A DNA stretch of 6,982 nt from Caulobacteraceae bacterium (lineage in GTDB: Bacteria; Pseudomonadota; Alphaproteobacteria; Caulobacterales; Caulobacteraceae). The DNA is taken from assembly GCA_028291305.1 (NCBI GenBank), contig JAQGII010000046.1, positions 1 through 6,982 on the forward strand, in the 5' to 3' direction. A program made the translations under genes and the position numbers. Below the pieces are notes generated by a model. That model saw only the letters and a list, made by a program, of their open reading frames with translations. It did not search any database and was not told where the DNA came from. The first letter of the stretch is position 1, and each line of letters begins with the position of its first letter. Shown here one piece after another: positions 1 to 6,886 of the stretch.

Positions 1-2
1 GG

Positions 3-1850
3 TATCTCTGGAAGGAGTGGTTCACCTCAGTGGACCACAAGCGCATCGGCGTCATGTACATGGTGCTGGGCCTGGTCATGCTGCTGCGCGGCTTCTCCGA
101 CGCCATCATGATGCGGCTACAGCAGGCGATCGCCTTTGGCGGCTCGCAGGGCTATCTGCCCGCAGAGCACTACGACCAGGTGTTCACCGCCCACGGCGTG
201 ATCATGATCTTTTTCGTGGCCATGCCGTTCGTTACGGGCCTCATGAACTTCGTGGTGCCGTTGCAGATCGGTGCCCGCGACGTGTCGTTCCCGTTCCTCA
301 ACAATTTCAGCTTCTGGATGACCGCAGCGGGCGCCGCGATCGTGATGATGTCGCTGTTCGTCGGCGAATTCGCACGCACCGGCTGGCTCGCCTATCCGCC
401 GCTCTCGGGCAGCGCCTTCAGTCCCGATGCAGGCGTTGACTACTACATCTGGGCGCTGCAGGTCGCCGGCGTGGGAACGCTGCTCTCCGGCATAAATCTG
501 GTGGTCACCATCATCAAGATGCGCGCACCGGGCATGAAGCTGATGCGCATGCCGATCTTCACCTGGACCGCCCTCTGCACCAACATCCTGATCGTCGCCG
601 CCTTTCCGGTGTTGACCGCAGTGCTCGCGCTACTGACGCTCGACCGCTACATCGGCACGAACTTCTTCACGAACAATCTCGGCGGCAACCCGATGATGTA
701 TGTGAACCTGATCTGGATCTGGGGCCACCCGGAAGTCTACATCCTGATCCTGCCAGCGTTCGGCATCTTCTCGGAAGTGACCGCGACGTTCGCGGGCAAG
801 AAGCTCTTCGGCTACACCTCGATGGTTTACGCCACGGTGGTGATCACGCTGCTCGCCTATCTCGTCTGGCTGCACCACTTCTTCACCATGGGATCGGGAG
901 CAAGCGTCAACTCGTTCTTCGGCATCACCACGATGATCATCTCGATCCCGACGGGCGCCAAGATCTTCAACTGGCTGTTCACCATGTTCCGCGGCCGCAT
1001 CCGGTTCGAACTGCCGATGATGTGGACCATCGCCTTCATGATCACCTTCACCATCGGTGGGATGACCGGCGTGTTGCTGGCGGTGCCGCCGGCCGACTTC
1101 GTGCTGCACAACAGCCTGTTCCTAGTGGCTCACTTCCACAACGTCATCATCGGCGGCGTGGTGTTCGGCATGTTCGCCGGCATCAACTACTGGTTCCCCA
1201 AGGCGTTCGGCTTCAAGCTCGACCCCTTCTGGGGCAAGACCTCCTTCTGGCTGTGGCTGGTGGGCTTCTACCTCGCCTTCATGCCCCTCTATGTGCTGGG
1301 CCTCATGGGCGTCACCCGCCGCCTCAGCCACTTCGACGACGCTTCGTTGCAGCCGTGGTTCGTCGCCGCCGCGGTTGGCGCGGGCCTGATCCTCCTCGGC
1401 ATCCTCGCCTTCCTGGTGCAAATCGCCGTCAGCATCGTGAAACGCGAGGAGCTGCGCGACGTCACCGGCGACCCCTGGGACGGCCGCACCCTGGAGTGGT
1501 CGACCTCTTCGCCCCCGCCGGCCTACAATTTCGCCTTCACCCCCGTGATCCACACCCACGACGCCTGGTGGGACATGAAAGCCCGTGGCTATCAGCGGCC
1601 AACCTCTGGCTTCATGCCGGTCCACATGCCCAAGAACACCGGCGCGGGCGTGGTCCTGGCGGGGCTGAGCGTCGCCGCCGGCTTCGGCCTCATCTGGCAG
1701 ATGTGGTGGTTGGCGATCGCGAGCATCCTGGCGATCTTGGCGACAGCCATCGTCCACAGCTTCAACCGCGACCGCGCCTTCTACATTCCGGTCGAGGACA
1801 TCGTCCGCGCCGAAGCGTCCCGCACCAAACTTCTGAAGGAGGTGGCATGA
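3..1850 (+). CDS. cyoB: Cytochrome bo3-type quinol oxidase subunit I, 5'-truncated by window edge
   Basis: Catalytic subunit of the inner-membrane haem-copper quinol oxidase, which oxidises ubiquinol, reduces O2 to water and pumps protons. The frame is open from base 3 (YLWKEWFTS before the GTG at 30), so the GTG is internal. By alignment from memory to E. coli CyoB (663 aa), about 42 N-terminal residues are missing. Numbering from the GTG codon, a constant offset of 51 places every key residue: low-spin haem ligands H55 and H370 (E. coli H106, H421), Cu-B ligands H233, H282 and H283 with cross-linked Y237, high-spin haem ligand H368, D-channel D84, E235 and K-channel K311. The quinone-site residues R20, D24, H47 and Q50 (E. 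coli R71, D75, H98, Q101) are present, which marks a quinol oxidase rather than a cytochrome c oxidase. The stop overlaps the cyoC start by ATGA. Confidence 0.97.
   Translation, partial: YLWKEWFTSVDHKRIGVMYMVLGLVMLLRGFSDAIMMRLQQAIAFGGSQGYLPAEHYDQVFTAHGVIMIFFVAMPFVTGLMNFVVPLQIGARDVSFPFLNNFSFWMTAAGAAIVMMSLFVGEFARTGWLAYPPLSGSAFSPDAGVDYYIWALQVAGVGTLLSGINLVVTIIKMRAPGMKLMRMPIFTWTALCTNILIVAAFPVLTAVLALLTLDRYIGTNFFTNNLGGNPMMYVNLIWIWGHPEVYILILPAFGIFSEVTATFAGKKLFGYTSMVYATVVITLLAYLVWLHHFFTMGSGASVNSFFGITTMIISIPTGAKIFNWLFTMFRGRIRFELPMMWTIAFMITFTIGGMTGVLLAVPPADFVLHNSLFLVAHFHNVIIGGVVFGMFAGINYWFPKAFGFKLDPFWGKTSFWLWLVGFYLAFMPLYVLGLMGVTRRLSHFDDASLQPWFVAAAVGAGLILLGILAFLVQIAVSIVKREELRDVTGDPWDGRTLEWSTSSPPPAYNFAFTPVIHTHDAWWDMKARGYQRPTSGFMPVHMPKNTGAGVVLAGLSVAAGFGLIWQMWWLAIASILAILATAIVHSFNRDRAFYIPVEDIVRAEASRTKLLKEVA
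1836..1842 (+). promoter_or_regulatory. Strong ribosome binding site for cyoC
   Basis: AAGGAGG lies four bases before the ATG at 1847, inside the last codons of cyoB. It fixes the cyoC start even though the frame is open far upstream. With the ATGA overlap it implies both de novo and coupled initiation. Confidence 0.75.
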
Positions 1851-2476
1851 CCGCCGCATCCCAGCTCCGCCTGGTGGCAGACCGGGCCGGGCCCACATTC
1901 CACCTCGCCGAGGAGCACCATCCGGAAAACGGGACCCTGCTGGGTTTCTGGATCTACCTGATGAGCGACTGCCTCATCTTCGCCGCCCTGTTCGCGACCT
2001 ACGCCGTGCTCGGCCGCAGGTACGCCGGCGGTCCCACGGGCGCCGAGCTGTTCGACCTGCCGATGGTGGCGGTGAACACGGCCATGCTGCTGTTCTCCTC
2101 CATCACCTACGGCATGGCCATGCTCGCGGCCTACAGGGGCAGGGTGAAGCCCACACTGGGTTGGCTCGCGGTGACTGGCCTGTTCGGCTGCGCCTTCCTG
2201 GGCCTGGAGCTGACCGAGTTCGCTCACCTCATCCGCGAGGGCGCCGGTCCTCAGCGCAGCGCATTCCTGTCCAGCTTCTTCACCCTGGTCGGGACCCACG
2301 GCCTGCACGTCACCTTCGGCGTGATCTGGCTCGTGACCCTGATGACGCAGGTCGCCCGCTGGGGCCTTGGCCCGGACATGGTGCGGCGGCTGATGTGCCT
2401 CAGCCTGTTCTGGCACTTCCTAGACGTCATCTGGATCGGGGTCTTCTCATTCGTCTATCTGCTGGGAGTCCTGTGA
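1847..2476 (+). CDS. cyoC: Cytochrome bo3-type quinol oxidase subunit III
   Basis: Membrane subunit III of the quinol oxidase; in this family it packs against subunit I and stabilises the complex, without redox centres. The 209-residue product is close to E. coli CyoC (204 aa). About five membrane segments are visible (roughly residues 31-50, 71-95, 104-124, 142-165, 187-207). Family features are the N-terminal [21 protein letters not shown] block, the [10 protein letters not shown] motif at about 149-158 and the C-terminal [17 protein letters not shown] stretch. The start at 1847 is chosen for the strong Shine-Dalgarno and the N-terminal length. The open frame running back to 1022 is a shadow inside cyoB. 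The stop overlaps cyoD as TGATG. Confidence 0.96.
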   Translation: MTAASQLRLVADRAGPTFHLAEEHHPENGTLLGFWIYLMSDCLIFAALFATYAVLGRRYAGGPTGAELFDLPMVAVNTAMLLFSSITYGMAMLAAYRGRVKPTLGWLAVTGLFGCAFLGLELTEFAHLIREGAGPQRSAFLSSFFTLVGTHGLHVTFGVIWLVTLMTQVARWGLGPDMVRRLMCLSLFWHFLDVIWIGVFSFVYLLGVL

Positions 2477-2859
2477 TGGGCACGGCCGCTGACCTGCACC
2501 CCCTTGGGCAAGACGGGGCCTCCAGCGCCCCTCACGGCACGCGCAAGGAGTATGCCCTGGGCTTCGGACTTTCCGTTGCGCTCACCGCCCTTTCCTTCTG
2601 GCTGGTCATGGCCCACGTCATCTCGAGCCCGGTCGCGGCGGCCTTCGCCGTCATGGGTCTGGGGTTCGTGCAGGTGGTCGTGCACATGGCGTACTTCCTG
2701 CACATGAACAGCCGGTCGGAGGGCGGCTGGAACCTGCTCGCGCTGCTGTTCACGGCCCTGCTGGTGCTGATCGTGCTCAGTGGATCGGTCTGGGTGATGT
2801 ACCATCTGAACACCAACATGATGCCGGCGAGCCCACACGAGATGATGGAGATGCCGTGA
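2476..2859 (+). CDS. cyoD: Cytochrome bo3-type quinol oxidase subunit IV
   Basis: Small accessory subunit IV, thought in E. coli to assist Cu-B binding and assembly of subunit I. The product is 127 residues against 109 in E. coli; the extra length is mostly a polar N-terminal extension of about 20 residues and a Met-rich tail (NMMPASPHEMMEMP). Three membrane segments are visible at about 27-47, 53-74 and 86-108. Family motifs are KEYALGFGLSVALT, the HMAYFLHM block (H70, H76) and SGSVWVMYHLNTNM. The start at 2476 shares its A with the cyoC stop and has GGGAG at 2464-2468, seven bases upstream. The methionines and histidines of the tail might bind copper, but that is only a guess. Confidence 0.94.
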   Translation: MGTAADLHPLGQDGASSAPHGTRKEYALGFGLSVALTALSFWLVMAHVISSPVAAAFAVMGLGFVQVVVHMAYFLHMNSRSEGGWNLLALLFTALLVLIVLSGSVWVMYHLNTNMMPASPHEMMEMP

Positions 2860-3617
2860 GCCAAGGAGGCCCGACACGGGCCCCACAGGGCCCGAGCGGA
2901 CGCGGCAAGCGCCATCTGGCTCTCGCGGCGGCTGTCGTGCTGTTCCTGAGCTTCACCGGCCTGGCCGTCTGGCAGCTGCAACGCCTCGCATGGAAGCTGG
3001 ATCTCATCTCCCGGGTCGAGCAGAGGGTGCATGCCGCGCCCGCCGCGCCGCCCGCCCCCGGGGACTGGCCCCACGTGTCGCGCGCCGTCGACGAATACCG
3101 CCACGTCCGAATCCGCGGCCGCTTCCGCAATGACCGGGAAGTCCTGGTCCAGGCGGTCACCGAGTTCGGTCCCGGCGCCTGGGTGATGACGCCGCTGGAA
3201 ACCGACGATGGCTACGGCGTGCTGGTCAACCGCGGCTTCGTGCCGCCGGAAAAGCGAGCGCGCCCCTCCCGCGCCGCGGGCCTGCCCGACTCGCCGGTGG
3301 ACGTCACGGGCCTCCTGCGCATTACCGAGCCCCGCGGCGGCTTCCTCCGCAGCAACCAGCCCTCCGCAGGCCGCTGGTACTCGCGCGATGTCGCCGAGAT
3401 CACTCGTTCGACCGGGCTTGGGCCGATGGCCCCCTACTTCATCGATGCGGACGCAACCCCCAATCCGGGCGGTTGGCCCCGGGGCGGGCTGACGGTGGTC
3501 CGGTTCCGCAACAGCCACCTGGCCTACGCCTTCACCTGGTTCGCCATGGCCGGGATGGTGCTCGCCTGGACCGCCTGGGCCGTCATTGAAAGGCGGAGGT
3601 CCGTCCATGGCCGGTGA
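2856..3617 (+). CDS. SURF1 family oxidase assembly protein
   Basis: Inner-membrane assembly factor of the SURF1/Shy1 family, which assists haem delivery to subunit I of haem-copper oxidases. The 253-residue product has the family layout: a first membrane helix at about 19-41 ending in VWQLQRLAWK, a soluble domain outside the membrane, and a second helix at about 221-245. Diagnostic blocks are TPLETDDGYGVLVNRGFVP (about 112-130) and RNSHLAYAFTWF (218-229), whose H221 matches the histidine proposed as a haem ligand in Paracoccus Surf1. The start is a GTG overlapping the cyoD stop (GTGA), with TGGAG at 2846-2850. Its place in a cyo operon recalls Surf1q, encoded with the quinol oxidase of Paracoccus. 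No haem O synthase gene (cyoE) lies between cyoD and this gene. Confidence 0.93.
   Translation: MSQGGPTRAPQGPSGRGKRHLALAAAVVLFLSFTGLAVWQLQRLAWKLDLISRVEQRVHAAPAAPPAPGDWPHVSRAVDEYRHVRIRGRFRNDREVLVQAVTEFGPGAWVMTPLETDDGYGVLVNRGFVPPEKRARPSRAAGLPDSPVDVTGLLRITEPRGGFLRSNQPSAGRWYSRDVAEITRSTGLGPMAPYFIDADATPNPGGWPRGGLTVVRFRNSHLAYAFTWFAMAGMVLAWTAWAVIERRRSVHGR
3595..3599 (+). promoter_or_regulatory. Ribosome binding site deciding the kinase start
   Basis: GGAGG lies seven bases before the ATG at 3607, inside the surf1 tail. It favours ATG 3607 over the in-frame TTG at 3586, which would lie upstream of this site and add seven residues. Confidence 0.7.
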
Positions 3618-4920
3618 GACGGCCCGTTCAGCCCCACCGCGGGACCAGACGCCGCTGACCGCAGCCGCGGCCCGCAAGAACCTGGCCCAGTTGATCCAGC
3701 TGCGCTGGATCGCCGTTGCCGGCCAGATCATCACCATCGCGGTGGTGCAGTTCGGGCTGCACATCCACCTGCCGCTGATGGCGATGGGCGGCGTGCTGAC
3801 CGCCCTCCTCGCGGCCAACGTCGCCAGCGCCATCCGCCTCAGGGTTCCGTTGCCGGTCACCAATCCCGAACTGTTCTTCAGCCTCACGCTCGACGCGCTG
3901 GCGCTCACCGGCCTGCTCTACCTCAGCGGCGGGGCGAGGAACCCCTTTGCCTCCCTCTACCTGCTGCAGGTAATCCTCGGCGCGGTGCTGCTCGACGCCT
4001 GGGCGGTGTGGGCCATGATAGGCGTGGCGATCCTGTGCTTCGGCTCCTTGGCGTTCTATCACCGCCCCTTGGCCCTGCCGGCCGGCGGCCTGTCGCGTTA
4101 CGATCTCTATACGGCCGGCACGGTGATCTGCTTCGCGCTCAATGCGGTTCTGCTGGTCGTCTTCATCAGCCGCATCAACGCCAACCTCAGGCTGCGCGAC
4201 GCCCGGCTGGCCGACATGCGCCAGCAGGCGGCGGAGGAAGACCATATCGTCCGCATGGGCCTGCTGGCCTCGGGTGCGGCGCATGAGCTCGGCACGCCCC
4301 TGGCGACCCTGGACGTCATCCTGGCCGACTGGCGCAGGATGCCGGAACTGACCGGCAACTTGGAACTGGCGCAGGACATCGAGCTGATGCGGGCCGAGCT
4401 GGCCCGCTCCAAAGCGATCGTCTCTGGCGTGCTGATCTCGGCCGGCGAGGTTCGCGGTGAACACGCCAGCGCGGCCCCGCTGCGCGCCTATGTCGCCGAC
4501 GTCTTCGAAGAATGGCGGGTCACGCGGTCGCCGGCAAACGCGGCGTACCACGACGCGCTGGACCTCAACCCCATCATTGTCGCGGACTCCGCGTTGAAGC
4601 AGGCGCTGCACAACCTCCTGGACAACGCCCTGGACGCCTCGCCGGAGAGGGTGGCCATGCGCACGCGGCAGGTGGAGGGCGAACTGGAGTTTGCCGTCTC
4701 CGATGCCGGACCGGGGTTCACCGCGGAGATGCTGGCGGGCCTCGGCACGCCCTACAACTCCACCAAGGGCCGCTTGGGCGGGGGGCTCGGCCTGTTCCTG
4801 GTGGTCAATGTGGTGCGCAAGCTGGGCGGCCAGGTCGAGGCGCGAAACCGGGACGACGGCGGCGCCGTTGTGACTGTGCGCCTGCCGTTGGCGAGCCTGA
4901 CGATCGAGAGGAGCGCATGA
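3607..4920 (+). CDS. regB: RegB/PrrB/ActS-family quinone-responsive sensor histidine kinase
   Basis: Membrane sensor kinase of the RegB/PrrB/ActS family, which responds to respiratory redox state and phosphorylates RegA. The 437-residue product starts with the family's LIQLRWIAVAGQ block and has about six membrane helices up to residue 188. GGARNPF at 108-114 fits the GGxxNPF quinone-binding motif. The H-box AAHELGTPLATL carries H226; then come the N-box HNLLDNALDASP (335-346), G1 DAGPG (366-370) and G2 GGGLGLFLVVNVV. All catalytic boxes look intact. The oddity is that the dimerisation region reads ELARSKAIV, with Ser268 where RegB has the redox-active cysteine of RCREIL (Cys265 in R. capsulatus). 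There is no cysteine after residue 188; C144 and C175 lie in membrane helices. It overlaps surf1 by 11 bp and the regulator by ATGA. The name refers to the family; this could be a paralogue of a global regB elsewhere. Confidence 0.92.
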   Translation: MAGETARSAPPRDQTPLTAAAARKNLAQLIQLRWIAVAGQIITIAVVQFGLHIHLPLMAMGGVLTALLAANVASAIRLRVPLPVTNPELFFSLTLDALALTGLLYLSGGARNPFASLYLLQVILGAVLLDAWAVWAMIGVAILCFGSLAFYHRPLALPAGGLSRYDLYTAGTVICFALNAVLLVVFISRINANLRLRDARLADMRQQAAEEDHIVRMGLLASGAAHELGTPLATLDVILADWRRMPELTGNLELAQDIELMRAELARSKAIVSGVLISAGEVRGEHASAAPLRAYVADVFEEWRVTRSPANAAYHDALDLNPIIVADSALKQALHNLLDNALDASPERVAMRTRQVEGELEFAVSDAGPGFTAEMLAGLGTPYNSTKGRLGGGLGLFLVVNVVRKLGGQVEARNRDDGGAVVTVRLPLASLTIERSA

Positions 4921-5450
4921 GCCAGGCCCGACGTCTGCTGATCATCGAGGACGACGCGAAGTTCAGCGCCACCTTGCAGCGCTCGTTCGAGCGAAAGGGC
5001 TATGACGTCGAGCACGCCTCGCGCCTGCAGCAGGTCCAGGCGTTGCTGACCCACTGGGCGCCGCAATACGCGGTCGTGGACCTCAAGCTGGCCGGAGAGT
5101 CCGGCCTCGCCTGCGTGCAGGCGCTGCATGAGCACGATCCGTCCATGCTGATCGTGGTGCTGACCGGCTTCGCCAGCATCGCCACCGCCGTCGAGGCCAT
5201 CAAGCTCGGCGCCTGTCACTATCTGGCCAAGCCCTCCAACGGCGACGACATCGAAGAAGCCTTCGCCAAGCGCGCCGGAGATACGACAGCGCCCATCGGA
5301 GCCCGCCCGACCTCAATCAAGTCCTTGGAATGGGAGCGCATACACGAGACGCTCGTCGAGACGGACTTCAACATCTCGGAAACGGCCCGACGGCTTGGGA
5401 TGCACCGGCGGACCCTGGCGCGAAAGCTTGAGAAGAGGCCGCTAAAGTAG
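4917..5450 (+). CDS. regA: RegA/PrrA/ActR-family response regulator
   Basis: Cytoplasmic DNA-binding response regulator, the predicted partner of the kinase immediately upstream. The 177-residue product is close to RegA (184 aa). The receiver domain (about 6-118) has the acidic pocket E11-D12-D13, phosphoacceptor D55 in VVDLKL, T83 in LTGFASIATAVEAIKLGA and K105 in LAKP. After a short linker comes a Fis-type helix-turn-helix (about 138-174), with NISETARRLGMHRRTLARKL closely matching RegA. Differences from the RegA sequence I recall are F for G before NISE, LGM for LNM and TLARK for TLQRI/K. The start is the ATG overlapping the kinase stop, with AGAGGAG at 4907-4913; the open frame back to 4512 is a shadow. 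RegA proteins control terminal oxidase and other redox genes, so feedback on this operon is plausible. Confidence 0.93.
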   Translation: MSQARRLLIIEDDAKFSATLQRSFERKGYDVEHASRLQQVQALLTHWAPQYAVVDLKLAGESGLACVQALHEHDPSMLIVVLTGFASIATAVEAIKLGACHYLAKPSNGDDIEEAFAKRAGDTTAPIGARPTSIKSLEWERIHETLVETDFNISETARRLGMHRRTLARKLEKRPLK

Positions 5451-5467
5451 GACGGTTTCGCGCGGAA

Positions 5468-6718
5468 TCAGCCGACCGCCTCGGGGGCCGGCTGCGGCGT
5501 TGCGTCGTCGGCTGCGGACGCGCGCCAGGACACGAGCCAGACCAGCAGGCCGCCCAACGCCAAGGCGCAACCCACCCAACCCGTCGAGCTCCAGCCGTAG
5601 CCGGCCGCGATGGCCATGCCGCCCAGCCAGGGCCCGAGCGCATTGGCCGTGTTGAAGGCGGAGTGGTTGAGCGCCGCGGCCAGGGCCTGGGCGTCGCCGG
5701 CCACGTCCATCAGGCGCGTCTGCAGCACCGCCGCCAGCGCGCAGCCCAGACCGACGCCGAAGAGGTCGAGGGCGATGGCGACGAGGCTGTGCGCGGCCAG
5801 CGGGTAAAGCGCGAGCACCGCCGCCGACCAGAGCAGCGCCGCGCCGGCGGTCGGCATCAGCGCCCTGTCGGCGAAGCGGGGCACGATCAGATTGCCCAGG
5901 GTCATGCCCACGCCGAAGACCATCAGCACCGCTGGAATCGCGCTCGGCGCCGCGCCCGTGACATGCATCAAGGTCGAGGTCAGATAGGTGTAGACGGAGA
6001 AGACGCCGCCGAAGCCCACGGCGCCGATGCCGAGCGTCAGCCACACCTGCGGTCGGGCGAGCGCGCCCAGCTCCCGCAACGGGCTCGCGGCAGCGTGCGC
6101 GCGGTCGCGGGGCGCGAACACCGCGACCAGGGCCGCCGTGATCAGGGCGAGCACGGCGACGATGGCGAAACCCCACCGCCAGCCGACGATCTGGCCGAGC
6201 AGGTTGGCGACAGGCACGCCGACGAGGGTGGCGACGGTGAGCCCCAGCAGGACGCGGCCGACCGCGGCGGTCCGCCTGTCTTGCGGAACCACTGAGGCCG
6301 CCACCAGCGAGGCGATGCCGAAGTAGGCGCCGTGCGGCAGGCCGCTCAGAAAGCGGAACAGCATCATCCAGCCGTAGGTGGGCGCGACGGCCGACAGCCC
6401 GTTCGCCAAGGCGAACACGAGCATCAAGCCGATCAGCAGCGACCGTCGGGCGATCCGCGCCGAGGCCACCGCGATCAGCGGCGCGCCCACCACGACGCCC
6501 AAGGCGTAGGCGCTGATCACGTGGCCGGCGGTGGGCGCATCCACGCGCAGATCCCGGGCCATGTACGGCAACAGGCTCATGGTGGCGAACTCGGTGGTGC
6601 CGATGGCGAACCCGCCCATCGCCAGCGCCAGGTGGATCACGCCCGGCTTGCGCGCGAGATGCAGAGCGGGATCGCGCGCCGGTGAGGTCGGCGCGTTCGA
6701 TGGGGTAAGCTTAGTCAT
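5468..6718 (-). CDS. MFS transporter, DHA1 (AraJ/YdhP-like) exporter
   Basis: Inner-membrane major facilitator, probably a proton-driven exporter of the DHA1 group that includes AraJ, YdhP and Cml-type drug exporters. The 416-residue length and about twelve hydrophobic segments fit. Recognisable blocks are GTTEFATMSLLPYMARDL with PTAGHVISAYALGVVVGAP (about 40-80), the GLPHGAYFG stretch (126-134), GLTVATLVGVPVANLLGQIVGWRWGF (159-184) and, late in the protein, NHSAFNTANALGPWLGG (351-367). The substrate cannot be told from sequence; sugars, drugs or metabolites are all possible. The ATG at 6718 is the most upstream start, because an in-frame TGA sits directly before it. No clear Shine-Dalgarno precedes it (the message reads CTCCCCCCGATCGTGTGCCTGA). 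It converges on the regulator gene with 17 bp between stop codons, and nothing links it functionally to the oxidase operon. Confidence 0.92.
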   Translation of the reverse strand: MTKLTPSNAPTSPARDPALHLARKPGVIHLALAMGGFAIGTTEFATMSLLPYMARDLRVDAPTAGHVISAYALGVVVGAPLIAVASARIARRSLLIGLMLVFALANGLSAVAPTYGWMMLFRFLSGLPHGAYFGIASLVAASVVPQDRRTAAVGRVLLGLTVATLVGVPVANLLGQIVGWRWGFAIVAVLALITAALVAVFAPRDRAHAAASPLRELGALARPQVWLTLGIGAVGFGGVFSVYTYLTSTLMHVTGAAPSAIPAVLMVFGVGMTLGNLIVPRFADRALMPTAGAALLWSAAVLALYPLAAHSLVAIALDLFGVGLGCALAAVLQTRLMDVAGDAQALAAALNHSAFNTANALGPWLGGMAIAAGYGWSSTGWVGCALALGGLLVWLVSWRASAADDATPQPAPEAVG

Positions 6719-6792
6719 TCAGGCACACGATCGGGGGGAGAGGCGCAGCCCATACCGCGCTCGGCGCGGTTTGCCGAGAGCCTTGCCGCCAT
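6715..6792 (-). CDS. Possible 25-codon leader ORF ahead of the MFS gene
   Basis: An ATG at 6792 opens a 25-codon frame (starting MAARLSANRAERG, ending PPDRVPE) whose TGA overlaps the transporter ATG as ATGA. The geometry matches the coupled junctions of the neighbouring operon and could explain how a gene without a visible Shine-Dalgarno is translated. Against it, the small ORF has no clear Shine-Dalgarno either, the product resembles nothing I know, and short open frames are common in GC-rich DNA. Its start lies at the edge of the 6785-6804 inverted repeat and the 6754-6770 hairpin lies within it. Confidence 0.2.
   Translation of the reverse strand: MAARLSANRAERGMGCASPPDRVPE
6754..6770. repeat. 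Perfect 7-bp inverted repeat, 3-base loop
   Basis: ACCGCGC, loop TCG, GCGCGGT: a compact, very GC-rich hairpin. It sits in the leader of the MFS gene. No T-run follows closely on either strand, so an intrinsic terminator is not supported. It may be an RNA leader structure, an operator or chance. Confidence 0.5.
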
Positions 6793-6804
6793 TTTTTAGG
6801 CGGC
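6785..6804. repeat. Perfect 6-bp inverted repeat with A/T-only loop
   Basis: GCCGCC, loop ATTTTTTA, GGCGGC. The eight-base A/T loop stands out in DNA that is otherwise strongly GC. On the minus strand the loop and right arm contain the ATG of the possible leader ORF, so the stem could influence its initiation. The T-run is in the loop, not after the stem, so this is not a standard terminator. Confidence 0.45.
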
Positions 6805-6886
6805 CCACGACCGCGGCGGCGCACGGCAAAAGCTTTCGCCTCGAAAAGCCGGTTGGAACGGCGGACTATCCGGGTCCGCGCGCTGA

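Larger units (their letters stand above)
6719..6886. other. Non-coding stretch between MFS start and transposase remnant
   Basis: No convincing gene is seen on either strand. The stretch holds the two perfect inverted repeats described separately, plus an imperfect one at 6832-6849 (GCTTTCG, CCT, CGAAAAGC, one unpaired A). The MFS promoter should be here on the minus strand, but no clear -35/-10 pair can be picked out. The part from about 6865 may belong to the transposase remnant in a shifted frame. Confidence 0.5.

Noticed and set aside
30..32. GTG at 30 as the true start of cyoB.
   Set aside because: The upstream codons encode YLWKEWFTS, which matches CyoB, and the frame is open to the window edge, so the GTG is an internal valine.
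630..1898. Long open frames antisense to cyoB (for example 1122-1898 and 630-1109).
   Set aside because: They are shadows of the well-conserved cyoB coding frame in GC-rich DNA, and their compositions are rich in His, Arg, Gly and Asp without motifs.
3586..3606. TTG at 3586 as the kinase start, adding seven residues.
   Set aside because: The GGAGG at 3595-3599 lies downstream of the TTG and is well placed for ATG 3607.
5418..5463. Perfect 8-bp inverted repeat (GCGCGAAA and TTTCGCGC) spanning the convergent 3' ends of the regulator and MFS genes, considered as a shared terminator.
   Set aside because: The loop is 30 bases long, no T-run follows on either strand, and one arm is coding sequence. 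It could arise by chance in this GC-rich DNA.
6763..6797. GC-rich hairpin followed by T6 at 6792-6797, considered as a plus-strand intrinsic terminator.
   Set aside because: The perfect stem ends at 6770, about 21 bases before the T-run, and the alternative stem just before the T-run is only about four pairs plus mismatches.
6791..6798. A/T island as a minus-strand -10 element for the MFS promoter.
   Set aside because: No TTGACA-like -35 lies 16-18 bases upstream, and the island fits only loosely to TATAAT.
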